Shown here one piece after another: positions 1-8,443 of a stretch of DNA of 64,000 nt. The stretch lies in the NCBI GenBank assembly GCA_965247525.1, contig OZ252015.1:682001-746000 (forward strand), given 5' to 3'. Every line of letters begins with the position of its first letter. Position 1 is the first letter of the stretch. Under the pieces are notes generated by a model, which was given only the letters and a program-made list of their open reading frames with translations, made no database searches and was not told the origin of the DNA. Position numbers and translations under genes: made by a program. The DNA is from JAZKID01 sp965247525 (GTDB lineage: Bacteria; Pseudomonadota; Alphaproteobacteria; Rhizobiales; UBA4765).

Positions 1-2169
1 TTCGTCGCGGTCGTGGCTTAGCTTGGTGCTTGTCGCCTCAATGACCGACAAACGGTTTGTGAGCGATGCTGTTGCGCGCTCAGCGTCTGCCATTTTGTTT
101 TGGGCTTGCGTTGCTGCAGATTGCAATTCGCGCAGCGACTGGCGGCTTTGCTGCTCTGTCATGGCCGCCGCGACGCTCGCATCATGCAAGGCCTGATAGC
201 CCAAACGCTCTTTATCTAACAAGGTTTTGGCCTGCGCCAGATTGTCTTCCAGATCCTGAAGGCGGTTTTTCTCGGCCAGACGGCGTGCAGCGGCCGATGG
301 CGCACCGGCTTTGGTGATGACGCCGTCCCAGCCCCACATTTCACCTTCCAAGGTGACAAGCCGCTGGCCGGTTTTCAACTGGCTGCGCAGGCTCTCGGCC
401 TTGTCGGCCTCGATCACGCCGATCTGGTTGAGGATACGGTCAAGTTCATGCGGCGCTTTGACGAAGCGCGACAGCGTGCGCGCGCCTTGCGGCAGTTGCG
501 GGTCGTCGAAATTGAACGCGAGCTGCGCAATATAACGCGGCGCGGCTGCATCAACCGGCAATTCGAGAAGGTCGCTTAAAGCCGCACCAAGCGCAATTTC
601 ATAGCCCTTGTCGACTTCGATCGCGTCGAGAACAGGGCGCCAGTTGCCGTCAATGCTGCCCAGCACGATTTTTTGCAGTGTGCTGATTTCAACTTCGAGT
701 TTTTGAACTTCGTTTTCAGCGCTTTTCAGCGGTGCGCGCGCCTGCTCTTCGGCGACACGCGCCTGCTTCAATGCGGCCTCTGAATCGGTCGCCGCAATTT
801 CAGCTTCGAGAAGAACGCGTGTCGAGGTTTCAACGTCAAGCGTCAGCGCGCCGATATCGGCCATGCCTTGGCGCTTGTGCTCCAGCTCGGCTTTTTCTTT
901 TTGCAATGATAAGAGCTCATTGGAGAAACGGTCAAAGCGTCCCTGCGCCTCCATCTGCCGTTTTTGAATGGACAGGCGGCGGGCATTGGCCTCCGCCAGC
1001 GCCTGCGTGGCGCTGCCCATCAGCTCTTCGCCAATCTGCACTTTTTGCTCGGCATCATTCAGCTTTGATGTTGCAAGCGCACTGCGCTCTGTAATCTGCT
1101 GCTCTTCTTCACGAAGGTTGGCGGCCTCAGTGGCAAGCTTGGCATGCGCATCCGCCGCATCATCGATCAGCGATTGCTCGCGCTGCATATCGGCGTTGAT
1201 CTGCGCAATCTGGCGCTCAATGTTCTGCATGCGCTCAGATGCGCGCTGTTTTTCACCGGCAAGCTGGTCGCGGGCAGAGACAAGACGCTGCAAGGCGGCT
1301 GCGGCTTCGGCTTCATGCTCGCGCAAAGGCGGCAGGTTTGCGGCCATATCGGTCTGGCGTTTGGCGGCGCTGGCCTGTGTCTGCGCGCGCGACAACACGT
1401 CGGCCTCAGCGGTTTTCAACGCTTCATTGGCGTCTTTCACCAGCTGGCCAATTTCATTCCAGCGGCGGGCATAGAGCTTACGCTCCAGTTCGCGGATATC
1501 GGTTGAAAGGGTTTTGTAGCGCGTTGCCTGCTTGGCCTGCTTGGCGAGATGTTCAAGCTGGCTGGCCAGTTCCTTGATCACATCTTCCACGCGCGACAGA
1601 TTTGTCTCGGCGGCTTTCAGGCGTGTTTCGGTTTCATGGCGGCGGGCGTTCAAGCCTGAAATACCGGCGGCCTCTTCAAGAATTTTGCGGCGCTGCTGCG
1701 GCTTGGCCGCAATCAGTTCGGCGATGCGGCCTTGGCCAACCAGAGCCGGCGAGCGTGCGCCTGATGACGCGTCCGCAAACAAAAGCTGCACATCGCGGGC
1801 GCGCACTTCCTTGCCGTTGATGCGGTAATCGGAGCCGTAATCGCGCTCGATACGGCGGATGACTTCCAGCGTGTCGTCATCGTTAAATGCGGCAGGCGCT
1901 TTGCGCGATGTGTTGTCGATGGTGAGCATAACTTCCGCCGTGTTGCGCGGCGGGCGGCCGGTTGTGCCGGCAAAGATCACGTCTTCCATGCCGGAGGCAC
2001 GCATGCTTTTGTAAGAGCTCTCACCCATCACCCAGCGCAGCGCTTCCATCAGGTTTGATTTGCCGCAGCCATTGGGGCCAACAACACCGGTGAGGCCGGG
2101 CTCGATCAGCAAATCGGTGCCTTCGACGAAAGATTTAAATCCCGTCAGTCTCAGCTTGGTAAATTGCAT
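1..2169 (-). CDS. smc: Chromosome segregation protein SMC (N-terminal 723 residues, cut by window edge)
   Basis: ATPase of the SMC-ScpAB condensin complex, which compacts and segregates the chromosome. The ATG at 2169 opens a frame that stays open to base 1, so the gene runs off the left edge and the C-terminal ATPase half is missing. The start is MQFTKLRLTGFKSF, followed by the Walker A motif GPNGCGKSN at about residues 32-40. A long Ala/Glu/Gln/Lys-rich coiled coil of about residues 170-500 follows. Next comes a globular hinge with the segment DGNWRPVLDAIEV and an acidic/glycine patch near GVITKAGAP, and then the start of the return coiled coil. Bacterial SMCs are about 1150-1190 residues, so roughly 60% is present. 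The gene follows dciA and the DsbA-like gene on the same strand, a linkage I know from other alphaproteobacteria. Because the frame lacks a stop in the window it is easily overlooked. Confidence 0.95.
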   Translation of the reverse strand, partial: MQFTKLRLTGFKSFVEGTDLLIEPGLTGVVGPNGCGKSNLMEALRWVMGESSYKSMRASGMEDVIFAGTTGRPPRNTAEVMLTIDNTSRKAPAAFNDDDTLEVIRRIERDYGSDYRINGKEVRARDVQLLFADASSGARSPALVGQGRIAELIAAKPQQRRKILEEAAGISGLNARRHETETRLKAAETNLSRVEDVIKELASQLEHLAKQAKQATRYKTLSTDIRELERKLYARRWNEIGQLVKDANEALKTAEADVLSRAQTQASAAKRQTDMAANLPPLREHEAEAAAALQRLVSARDQLAGEKQRASERMQNIERQIAQINADMQREQSLIDDAADAHAKLATEAANLREEEQQITERSALATSKLNDAEQKVQIGEELMGSATQALAEANARRLSIQKRQMEAQGRFDRFSNELLSLQKEKAELEHKRQGMADIGALTLDVETSTRVLLEAEIAATDSEAALKQARVAEEQARAPLKSAENEVQKLEVEISTLQKIVLGSIDGNWRPVLDAIEVDKGYEIALGAALSDLLELPVDAAAPRYIAQLAFNFDDPQLPQGARTLSRFVKAPHELDRILNQIGVIEADKAESLRSQLKTGQRLVTLEGEMWGWDGVITKAGAPSAAARRLAEKNRLQDLEDNLAQAKTLLDKERLGYQALHDASVAAAMTEQQSRQSLRELQSAATQAQNKMADAERATASLTNRLSVIEATSTKLSHDRDE

Positions 2170-2210
2170 GCCTTAACCCCAAATACTTTTACAAAAAATA
2201 CGACATAAAC

Positions 2211-2840
2211 CTAAGACTTCAGCTGTACGTCGATCAGCTTTGACAGGTTTTCAAATGTTGCGCCCCCGTCAAGTTTCACGCCGTTGACGAAAAAAGTTGG
2301 CGTGCCCGTAATGCCAAACGCCTTTTCGCTGTTGTCGCGCGATCCATTGATTTCATCGAGAATTTTTTGATTCCGCAAGCAGGCCTCAAAGCTTTCCTTG
2401 GTAAAACCGGCCTGTTTGGACACCTGCAAAAGCGCGGCCACAGGGTCGCTTGCGGTGGTCCAGCTTTTTTGCGTGGTGAAGAACGCGTCCTGCAACGGAA
2501 AATATTTTTCGCTTGCCGCGCAAAGCGTTAGCATCTGTGCAGCTGTGTCCAGCGGGTTCAATGCAAAGCCGCGGAAATACAGTTTGGCCTTGCCGTTATC
2601 GAGATATTTGCTCTTGATCTGCGGAAGCACTTTTTCGTGAAAGTCCGCGCAGTGCGGGCAGGTCAAAGACGCATATTCGACAATCGTCACTTTCGCGTCG
2701 TCTTTGCCGATGACCTTTTCGCCCGATGCGGGTGCCTTCATCAGCTCAAGCTTGGCTTCCGGCGAGAGGGCTGTTTCAGCGGCAGCAAAATTGCAGGACA
2801 GCGCAAGCGCCAGAATGGCTGCATAAAGACTGTGTTTCAT
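2211..2840 (-). CDS. DsbA-family periplasmic thiol:disulfide oxidoreductase
   Basis: Predicted exported thioredoxin-fold protein of 209 residues that should form or isomerise disulfides in periplasmic proteins. A typical signal peptide covers residues 1-21 (hydrophobic stretch then AAAE). The redox motif CPHC lies at residues 61-64 after the strand VTIVEYASLT, and the cis-proline loop GTPTFFVNG lies near residues 179-187. Between them is the helical insertion of the DsbA/Thioredoxin_4 type. The CPHC dipeptide is that of DsbA. The gene sits between dciA and smc on the same strand, 42 bases before smc, and is probably co-transcribed with both. No DsbB partner is visible in the window. It could equally be a DsbG/ScsC-like isomerase or reductant carrier, because the family is hard to split by sequence alone. 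Confidence 0.88.
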   Translation of the reverse strand: MKHSLYAAILALALSCNFAAAETALSPEAKLELMKAPASGEKVIGKDDAKVTIVEYASLTCPHCADFHEKVLPQIKSKYLDNGKAKLYFRGFALNPLDTAAQMLTLCAASEKYFPLQDAFFTTQKSWTTASDPVAALLQVSKQAGFTKESFEACLRNQKILDEINGSRDNSEKAFGITGTPTFFVNGVKLDGGATFENLSKLIDVQLKS

Positions 2841-2927
2841 GGTTTTTTGGCTCCTCGAGGCTTTGAAAAAGCATTAGCAGCCCAGCATGGCAAGATCATG
2901 TTGGCCAATAAGGCTGTCTTCCCACCC

Positions 2928-3401
2928 TTATTTGAGGCCGCTGGCCACGTTTTGCCCCAGTTTTTGCAGGGCGGCGCGTAAATCATCGTCGCTGACTTGA
3001 GGCAGTTCCGGCGCTTGCCCGAGGGAGGATGGCGCGGCCACCTCGCGCTTTTTGTCAACCGGTCCTTGGCGCAGGCTGAGTTTGGCCATGGCCTTCCAGC
3101 CATAAAGCGCGTTGACGCGCTCTAGGATATGCTGTGCTTCGTGCTGCACGTCGAGGGCAAAGGCGGGCTCAACCTGCAGCACCAGCGTGCCGCTTAGTGG
3201 TTGGCCGTGGTTCAGGCTGCCGCTGTCCTCACCGCGCGGCCATGTAGCGCGCAGCGGCTGCGTGACGCGTGCAAGCTCGGGGCCTGCAATTTCAGCCCAG
3301 CGGGTGATCAGCTGTGATGTCGCCAGACCGTGCTGCTGCATTGCGGGTTTCAGCACATTGACAAGCAGGTCGGACAAAGGTTTGGCGGTTGGGCGGCGCA
3401 T
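2928..3401 (-). CDS. dciA: DUF721 protein, DciA-like replicative helicase operator
   Basis: Protein of 157 residues with one DUF721 domain in the first about 110 residues: a helical start (LSDLLVNVLKPAMQQHG), the signature WAEIAGPELARVTQP, then LVLQVEPAFALDVQHE and a helix containing ERVNALYG. DUF721 proteins include DciA, the ancestral loader/operator of DnaB helicase in bacteria that lack DnaC, and that is the likely role here. The C-terminal ~50 residues are polar and look unstructured. It is read toward the DsbA-like gene and smc and lies divergent from mutY, with a palindromic repeat between them. The family assignment is firm; the helicase role is inferred from the family. Confidence 0.82.
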   Translation of the reverse strand: MRRPTAKPLSDLLVNVLKPAMQQHGLATSQLITRWAEIAGPELARVTQPLRATWPRGEDSGSLNHGQPLSGTLVLQVEPAFALDVQHEAQHILERVNALYGWKAMAKLSLRQGPVDKKREVAAPSSLGQAPELPQVSDDDLRAALQKLGQNVASGLK

Positions 3402-3449
3402 GGCTGTATTACATAGAACCAGCCATTCCCACGCAAGCTATTTATAAAT

Positions 3450-3560
3450 CGTCATTGCGAGTGGTCGGCAGACCGGAAGCAATGTATCCTACGCGTTCAA
3501 AATGAGAGAATAGATTGCTTCGGGTCTCCACGCTCCGCGCCGCGACCGCTCGCAATGACG
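3450..3560. repeat. CATTGCGAG-ended palindromic element A
   Basis: Intergenic inverted repeat between dciA and mutY. It opens with CGTCATTGCGAG at 3450-3461 and closes with the exact reverse complement CTCGCAATGACG at 3549-3560. Inside each arm a second block (GAAGCAAT on the left, ATTGCTTC on the right at about 3513-3520) is also inverted. The right arm is longer by a GC-rich stretch (ctccgcgccgcgacc). The same outer and inner blocks recur at 11919-12000, so this is a dispersed, mobile-type palindrome rather than a one-off terminator. It ends only 10 bases before the mutY ATG, so it may form a hairpin in the mutY leader. Confidence 0.85.
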
Positions 3561-3570
3561 GTAACAACAT

Positions 3571-4674
3571 ATGACGTCTCAAAAGGGCACGATTCCGCAA
3601 AAATTGCTCATCTGGTATGACCGCAACCGGCGTGTTTTGCCATGGCGGGCTTTGCCGCACCAGGCTGCCAATCCATACCGCATCTGGCTGTCTGAAATTA
3701 TGCTGCAGCAGACAACGGTGAAAGCCGTCATTCCCTATTTTGAAAAGTTCACGGCGCGCTGGCCGGATGTGCAGGCGCTTGCTGCTGCCAGCGACGACGA
3801 GATCATGGCGGCATGGGCAGGGCTTGGCTATTACACGCGCGCGCGAAAGCTTGTCGAGTGCGCGCGCCTTGTCGCGGCGCAAGGCGGCTTTCCAAAGACC
3901 AGCGCCGACCTTTTAAAATTGCCCGGCATCGGCCCTTACACATCGGCGGCGATTGCCGCGATTGCTTTTGGCGAAGCCGCCACTGTGATTGACGGCAATG
4001 TGGAGCGCGTCGTGTCGCGGCTGTTCGCGATTGAAACACCGCTGCCAAAATCGCGCCCCGAAATTCGTGCATATGCCGAACAGCTGACGCCAGAAAAACG
4101 CTCCGGAGATTTTGCGCAAGCAATGATGGATTTGGGCGCGACCATCTGCACGCCGCGCAAGCCCGCCTGTTCGCTTTGTCCGTTGCAATCATCCTGCAAG
4201 GCATTTGCGGTTGGCGAGCCTGCGCGCTTTCCTTTCAAACTGCCGAAAAAACAAAGGCCTTTGCGGTCTGCGGCCGCCTATTGGATCACGCATCAGGGCG
4301 ATGTCCTGCTGCGAAAGCGCCCTGCAAAAGGGTTGCTGGGCGGAATGTCTGAAATCCCCTCGCAAGGGTGGAGCGCAGATTTTGACACTGCGCGCGCGCC
4401 GCTGCCCTACGGTCTGACCTTTACAAAATGCGACGGCGTCGTCACGCACACCTTCACGCATTTTGATGTGGAGATTACCGTTTTTACGGCAGAGGCCGCG
4501 CACCGCTTCAACAGCGATGACGGCGCGTTCTGGTGGCCGCTGTCAAAGCTTGACGCTGCCGGCCTACCGACGGTGATGGTAAAAGCGGTACAACATGCAC
4601 AACGCGCACATACCACGCTTGCAAAAGGCGTGTCACTCGCACCCCCGAAACCAATGCGCGTACGAAGGCCTTAG
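3571..4674 (+). CDS. mutY: A/G-specific adenine DNA glycosylase MutY
   Basis: Removes adenine mispaired with 8-oxoguanine or guanine in base-excision repair. The 367-residue protein carries the HhH-GPD fold with LSEIMLQQT (catalytic Glu42), the helix-hairpin-helix LPGIGPYTSAAI at about 118-129 and VIDGNVERV with catalytic Asp141. The [4Fe-4S] cluster ligands Cys193, Cys200, Cys203 and Cys209 follow in the C-x6-C-x2-C-x5-C spacing. The C-terminal ~130 residues form the NUDIX-like 8-oxoG recognition domain. Length matches the family. The start ATG follows the palindromic element by 10 bases and has no strong Shine-Dalgarno sequence, so leader structure may matter. It is transcribed divergently from dciA and converges on ccrM. 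Confidence 0.96.
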   Translation: MTSQKGTIPQKLLIWYDRNRRVLPWRALPHQAANPYRIWLSEIMLQQTTVKAVIPYFEKFTARWPDVQALAAASDDEIMAAWAGLGYYTRARKLVECARLVAAQGGFPKTSADLLKLPGIGPYTSAAIAAIAFGEAATVIDGNVERVVSRLFAIETPLPKSRPEIRAYAEQLTPEKRSGDFAQAMMDLGATICTPRKPACSLCPLQSSCKAFAVGEPARFPFKLPKKQRPLRSAAAYWITHQGDVLLRKRPAKGLLGGMSEIPSQGWSADFDTARAPLPYGLTFTKCDGVVTHTFTHFDVEITVFTAEAAHRFNSDDGAFWWPLSKLDAAGLPTVMVKAVQHAQRAHTTLAKGVSLAPPKPMRVRRP

Positions 4675-4803
4675 CAGCCCCGCAGAGCAAGATTTAGACT
4701 GCGCCTGATACCAGCCTAGCGCGCAATTTAAAATTGTTTCAGCGCGTGTTTTTGCGCGATTAAAAGCGTCAGCAGTTGTGCGTAAGTGCTTTGACGTAAA
4801 GCG

Positions 4804-5913
4804 TCACGCTGCTTTGGCGAGCGCGCCGCGCACCTGCTCGCGCAGGACATCGATGACCTGCAGCTTGCCTTTGTGCTCGCTATGCCAATAGGTCCAGCCA
4901 TTGCAGCTTGGCAGACCCTGCAGCAATGCACCGACACGGTGGATCGAGCCTGTAATTCCGCCTGCGGCAACAAGGCTGCCATCGGCTTTCACCAGCGCCG
5001 TGTGGCGCTTCTTGCTGTCATAGAGTTTCGTGCCCGGCGCCATCAGCCCTGTTTCAATCAGAGTTGCAAACGGAATGCGCGTGGCTTCGCGTTTGGCCGG
5101 TGCCAGTTCAAGACTGTCAGCACTGCATGTTTCAACAGAAGCGATACGCTTTGTTGCGGCGGCAATGTAATCGCTGTCGCGGTCAATGCCGATGAAATGG
5201 CGACCCAGCTTTTTAGCAACCGCACCCGTGGTGCCAGAGCCGAAAAACGGGTCGAGCACAACATCGCCCGGCTTTGTCGAAATCGATAACAGGCGATGCA
5301 GCAGGGCTTCGGGCTTTTGTGTCGGATGCGCTTTTTTACCGTCGGCATTTTTCAGGCGCTCTTCGCCGGTGCAGATCGGGAACAGCCAGTCGGAGCGCAA
5401 TTGCAGGTCTTCATTGCCGGCTTTCGCCGCTTCGTAATTGTAGGTGTATTTTGATTTTTCTTCGCGTGAGGCCCAGATCAGTGTTTCATGCGCGTTCTGC
5501 AAACGGCGGCCACGAAAGTTTGGCATCGGGTTGGTTTTGCGCCAGACCACATCGTTCAGCATCCAGAAGCCAAGGTCTTGCAGAATGGAACCGACGCGGA
5601 AAATATTATGGTACGAGCCGATCACCCACAGCGCGCCATCGGGTTTCAGAATGCGACGCGCCGCCAAAAGCCATGCTTTTGTAAATTCGTCATAGGCCTT
5701 GAAGCTTTCAAACTGGTCCCAGTCATCAGTGACGCCGTCAACCGCGCTCTGGTCGGGACGTGTCAGCCCCTGCCCCAGTTGAAGATTATACGGAGGGTCT
5801 GCAAAAATAAGGTCGACGGAATGCGCGGGCATTGCCGCCATATGGGCGACGCAGTCGCCTTTTAAAATCGTATCGAGCGGCAGTTCACCAGCCTGAATTT
5901 TCGGGCGACGCAT
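4804..5913 (-). CDS. ccrM: CcrM-type adenine DNA methyltransferase (GANTC)
   Basis: Solitary beta-class N6-adenine methyltransferase, expected to methylate GANTC and help time the cell cycle as CcrM does in Caulobacter. From the ATG at 5913 (MRRPKIQAGELPLD) the product is 369 residues, close to known CcrMs. An upstream ATG at 6057 would add a basic extension not seen in the family and would overlap the next gene, so I rejected it. The catalytic motif DPPYNLQL is at residues 39-46 and the SAM-binding FGSGTTG at 224-230, the order expected of the beta class. The last about 95 residues (LYDSKKRHTALVKADG, then CNGWTYWH) are the RAMA-type DNA-binding tail typical of CcrM. No cognate restriction enzyme is present nearby. 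Confidence 0.93.
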   Translation of the reverse strand: MRRPKIQAGELPLDTILKGDCVAHMAAMPAHSVDLIFADPPYNLQLGQGLTRPDQSAVDGVTDDWDQFESFKAYDEFTKAWLLAARRILKPDGALWVIGSYHNIFRVGSILQDLGFWMLNDVVWRKTNPMPNFRGRRLQNAHETLIWASREEKSKYTYNYEAAKAGNEDLQLRSDWLFPICTGEERLKNADGKKAHPTQKPEALLHRLLSISTKPGDVVLDPFFGSGTTGAVAKKLGRHFIGIDRDSDYIAAATKRIASVETCSADSLELAPAKREATRIPFATLIETGLMAPGTKLYDSKKRHTALVKADGSLVAAGGITGSIHRVGALLQGLPSCNGWTYWHSEHKGKLQVIDVLREQVRGALAKAA

Positions 5914-6001
5914 GACTTTAAACCCCAACGCATTACACAGACAGGCGTCATGGTGAATCAAATTGGTGGAGGCCGAGTGAACAGGCGTAGTTAAGAAAAA
6001 C

Positions 6002-6964
6002 TTAAACCGTTTTTTTTGCAGCCGCAATTTCGGCTTTGCGTTTCGCCACAAGGTCAATCGCTATTGTTTTCATATTTTGGCTGAATGCGCTGACGATCAT
6101 GCGGGCAAAAGGGGCGGCGGCGGGTGCACCGTCAATTTTACTGAGGTATTTTTGATAAAAAGCATCGATGTTTTTTTCATAGAACGTTTTAATATTCTTG
6201 CCTTCCGCAGGATCAAAACCAGCCTGCGCCTGTGTATCTGTTTGTTGAAGTGGATTTTCAATAAGGCCCTTGGCAAGGTTTTTGCCGGTTTTTGCATCAA
6301 TTTGCGCAACGGTCTGCTGCAAAGCCTGATAGGCACATTCTTTGGCGAGATGATAATGGTCGGCTTTAAATCCGCCAATTGTTTGTCGCGTGACGATATT
6401 GGATAACAACCGATACTGCGGGTCTGCTGTTTCCAACGACACATAATCGGCCACAAGTTCGGCTTTGTCAGATTGCTCAATCGGGAAAAAATCAAAGGCT
6501 GTTTTATGTGTCAGCTCATGCGCGGCCGTTGCGCGCAAAATGAGGTCTTGCGAAAAACCGAAATTGTCCGCCGTGTATTTGACGAATCCCGATCCGATAA
6601 ATGTGCGTATCTTTTGGTCAAAGGCAGTTTTAACCGTTATAAATGGCGGAACCTGATTTGCTGCACAGGCTAAAGTCAGATTTTGATCGTCCGGTAATTT
6701 GCTGTTGGCGATGGCATTTACAAATTTTTCACTTGGCTCGCTGTAAAAAAACAGGTCATTGTCATCAACTTTGCCAAGACCGATCGAGTTGATTGCCGCA
6801 ACAAATTTTTTGTTGTCGGTGTCGGACAATCTGAGTGGCGGCATGTCAAAATCATTGCCATCTTTGCGTTTTAATGCATGAATTGAAGATGTAAATGCAT
6901 GGGGCAATTGTTGAAACAATGCCGCTGAGTGCTTAAAATTTGAATTCAAATCTGTTTTTGTCAT
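6002..6964 (-). CDS. Unknown protein with a HELTH zinc-metallopeptidase-like motif
   Basis: Product of 320 residues that I do not recognise as a named family. It holds AAHELTH at residues 147-153, a good HExxH zinc-site match. After 15 residues comes AELVADYVSLE, in which Glu169 followed by Asp173 resembles the E-x-x-x-D third-ligand motif of gluzincin peptidases. No signal peptide or membrane segment is visible; the N-terminus is polar (MTKTDLNSNFKHS). The C-terminal ~60 residues are helical and Lys/Ala-rich. The gene lies between rnhB and ccrM on the same strand and is visibly less GC-rich than both (29 of 60 bases are G or C at 6781-6840). A soluble or secreted metallopeptidase is an inference from the motif; the fold is untested. 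Confidence 0.72.
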   Translation of the reverse strand: MTKTDLNSNFKHSAALFQQLPHAFTSSIHALKRKDGNDFDMPPLRLSDTDNKKFVAAINSIGLGKVDDNDLFFYSEPSEKFVNAIANSKLPDDQNLTLACAANQVPPFITVKTAFDQKIRTFIGSGFVKYTADNFGFSQDLILRATAAHELTHKTAFDFFPIEQSDKAELVADYVSLETADPQYRLLSNIVTRQTIGGFKADHYHLAKECAYQALQQTVAQIDAKTGKNLAKGLIENPLQQTDTQAQAGFDPAEGKNIKTFYEKNIDAFYQKYLSKIDGAPAAAPFARMIVSAFSQNMKTIAIDLVAKRKAEIAAAKKTV

Positions 6965-6990
6965 TACTGAAATCTGGGCTTGTAAAACGC

Positions 6991-7599
6991 TTAGTCTACC
7001 CCAGACTTTTCAAAGCGCAAGGCGCTGCGCCGCACAGGGGCAAAGCTTGTACGATGCAGGACAGACGGGCCAAATCTCTCAAGCGCCGCCAGATGTTCCT
7101 TTGTCGGATAGCCCTTATGTTTGGCAAAGCCATAATGCGGAAAATGGCCGTCAAGCAGTCGCATTTTGCGGTCGCGCATGACTTTGGCGACAATCGATGC
7201 CGCAGCGATCGAGGCATGAAGCGCATCGCCGTCGATGACCGCGGTGGCTTTAACAGGAATTGCGGGCGGCAGATCACGGCCATCGACCCAGACATGGCGC
7301 GGCTGCTGGCTCAAGCCAAAAACCGCGCGCGCCATGGCAATCAGTGTCGCACCGCGAATATTCAAAAGGTCGATTTCGCGGTTGCAGGAAAACGCAACCG
7401 AAACCGCGAGCGCATTTCGGGTGATATCGACAAAAAGCCGCTCGCGGCACGCCTCTGTCAATTTTTTGGAATCATTGAGGCCATCGGGAATGCGTTTCGG
7501 GTGGAGGATGACGGCAGCTGCCGACACAGGCCCGGCGAGCGGCCCGCGGCCCGCCTCGTCAACACCTGCATGGCCATGGCGCGGAGCGATCAATGCCAT
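6991..7599 (-). CDS. rnhB: Ribonuclease HII
   Basis: Cleaves the RNA strand of RNA-DNA hybrids and incises at single ribonucleotides in DNA. The ATG at 7599 lies 2 bases beyond the stop of the upstream UDG gene and gives a 202-residue protein of normal length. A longer frame beginning near 7917 is read through the UDG gene in another phase and carries no family sequence, so I rejected that start. The active site is complete: GVDEAGRGPLAGPV gives Asp14 and Glu15, VDGRDLP gives Asp106, and IDGDALHASIAAASIVAKV gives Asp125. Probably co-transcribed with the UDG gene. A class I RNase H (rnhA) is also present at 19638. Confidence 0.95.
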   Translation of the reverse strand: MALIAPRHGHAGVDEAGRGPLAGPVSAAAVILHPKRIPDGLNDSKKLTEACRERLFVDITRNALAVSVAFSCNREIDLLNIRGATLIAMARAVFGLSQQPRHVWVDGRDLPPAIPVKATAVIDGDALHASIAAASIVAKVMRDRKMRLLDGHFPHYGFAKHKGYPTKEHLAALERFGPSVLHRTSFAPVRRSALRFEKSGVD

Positions 7600-7601
7600 A
7601 T

Positions 7602-8351
7602 TTAATTCAATGTCTGGAGCTTGGCTTTGATCTGCTGCAAATCTTGCCACGCCTGTTTTTTGGCAGAGGGCGTGCGCAGCAAATAGGCCGGATGCAGGGT
7701 TGCCAATGCGGGCAGTTCGAGATCGTCCTGCGCATAGGTCAGCCAACGGCCGCGCAATTTCGTTATGCCTTCTTTTGAACCTGTCAGTGTTTGCGCCGCG
7801 ACATTGCCGAGGAACACGACCAGCTTTGGCTGCGCCAGCGCAATATGCCGCTGCACGAAAGGCAGCATCAATGCCGTTTCCTGCGCTGTCGGCGTACGGT
7901 TGCCGGGGGGACGCCACAACACGGTGTTGGTGATGTAGACATTTGTGCGGTCAAGGCCGATCGCGGCCAGCATTTTATCCAGCAGCTGTCCGGCGCGCCC
8001 GACAAAAGGCCGCCCTTCAATGTCTTCCTCGCGCCCCGGCGCTTCGCCAATCAGCATCAGCTTGGAGCCAACGACACCGTCTGAAAATACAAGTTGGGTT
8101 GCGGTTTTGCGCAACGGGATATCCAGCTGCTCGACCATCTGCCTCAGCTCGTCCAATGATGTTGCGCTGCTGGCAAGTGCGCGCATGTCGTGCGCCCGCT
8201 GCACAGGCCGCGCTGTCATTGCCAAAGGCTCAAGACTGGTTTGCGGCATTGCAGCGTTGCGTGCAACGCCGTGCTCGTCATGCGCCTCATCGGCGCCCAT
8301 CGCGCTTAGCCATTCAAGCGCCTGCAAGGCGTTTGCGGGCGAACCGTTCAT
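7602..8351 (-). CDS. Family-4-like uracil-DNA glycosylase without Fe-S cysteines
   Basis: Predicted to excise uracil from DNA. The 249-residue protein has motif GEAPGREED at 102-110, GRPFVGRAGQLLDKM, a VLWRPPGNRTP segment at 144-154, VVFLGNVAAQ, and the second catalytic motif HPAYLLR at 220-226. These are hallmarks of the family 4 (UDGa) glycosylases. That family normally carries four [4Fe-4S] cysteines, but here the whole protein contains no cysteine: the first pair is absent near residue 78, Trp146 stands in the third position and LMLPF replaces the fourth. An Ala-rich N-terminal extension of about 65 residues precedes the domain. It is the first gene of the unit with rnhB and is divergent from the ETF-QO gene. 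Confidence 0.87.
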   Translation of the reverse strand: MNGSPANALQALEWLSAMGADEAHDEHGVARNAAMPQTSLEPLAMTARPVQRAHDMRALASSATSLDELRQMVEQLDIPLRKTATQLVFSDGVVGSKLMLIGEAPGREEDIEGRPFVGRAGQLLDKMLAAIGLDRTNVYITNTVLWRPPGNRTPTAQETALMLPFVQRHIALAQPKLVVFLGNVAAQTLTGSKEGITKLRGRWLTYAQDDLELPALATLHPAYLLRTPSAKKQAWQDLQQIKAKLQTLN

Positions 8352-8443
8352 AAGGCTGGGAATGGCATTGAAAACATTCTTCGCTTATAGGAAAGTTAAA
8401 CCGTTGCCGCCACCTCAAAAACCTGTCGCTAAAAAGGGCGTTT

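Noticed and set aside
3442..3882. Minus-strand frame across the palindrome and the mutY start
   Set aside because: It reads through the repeat and antisense to mutY; no supporting features.
4792..4806. Hairpin TGACG/CGTCA at the end of ccrM as terminator
   Set aside because: Only 5 bp and with no T run; not a convincing intrinsic terminator.
6991..7917. Long N-terminal extension of RNase HII
   Set aside because: The extra residues are a shifted reading of the UDG gene; the family begins at ATG 7599.
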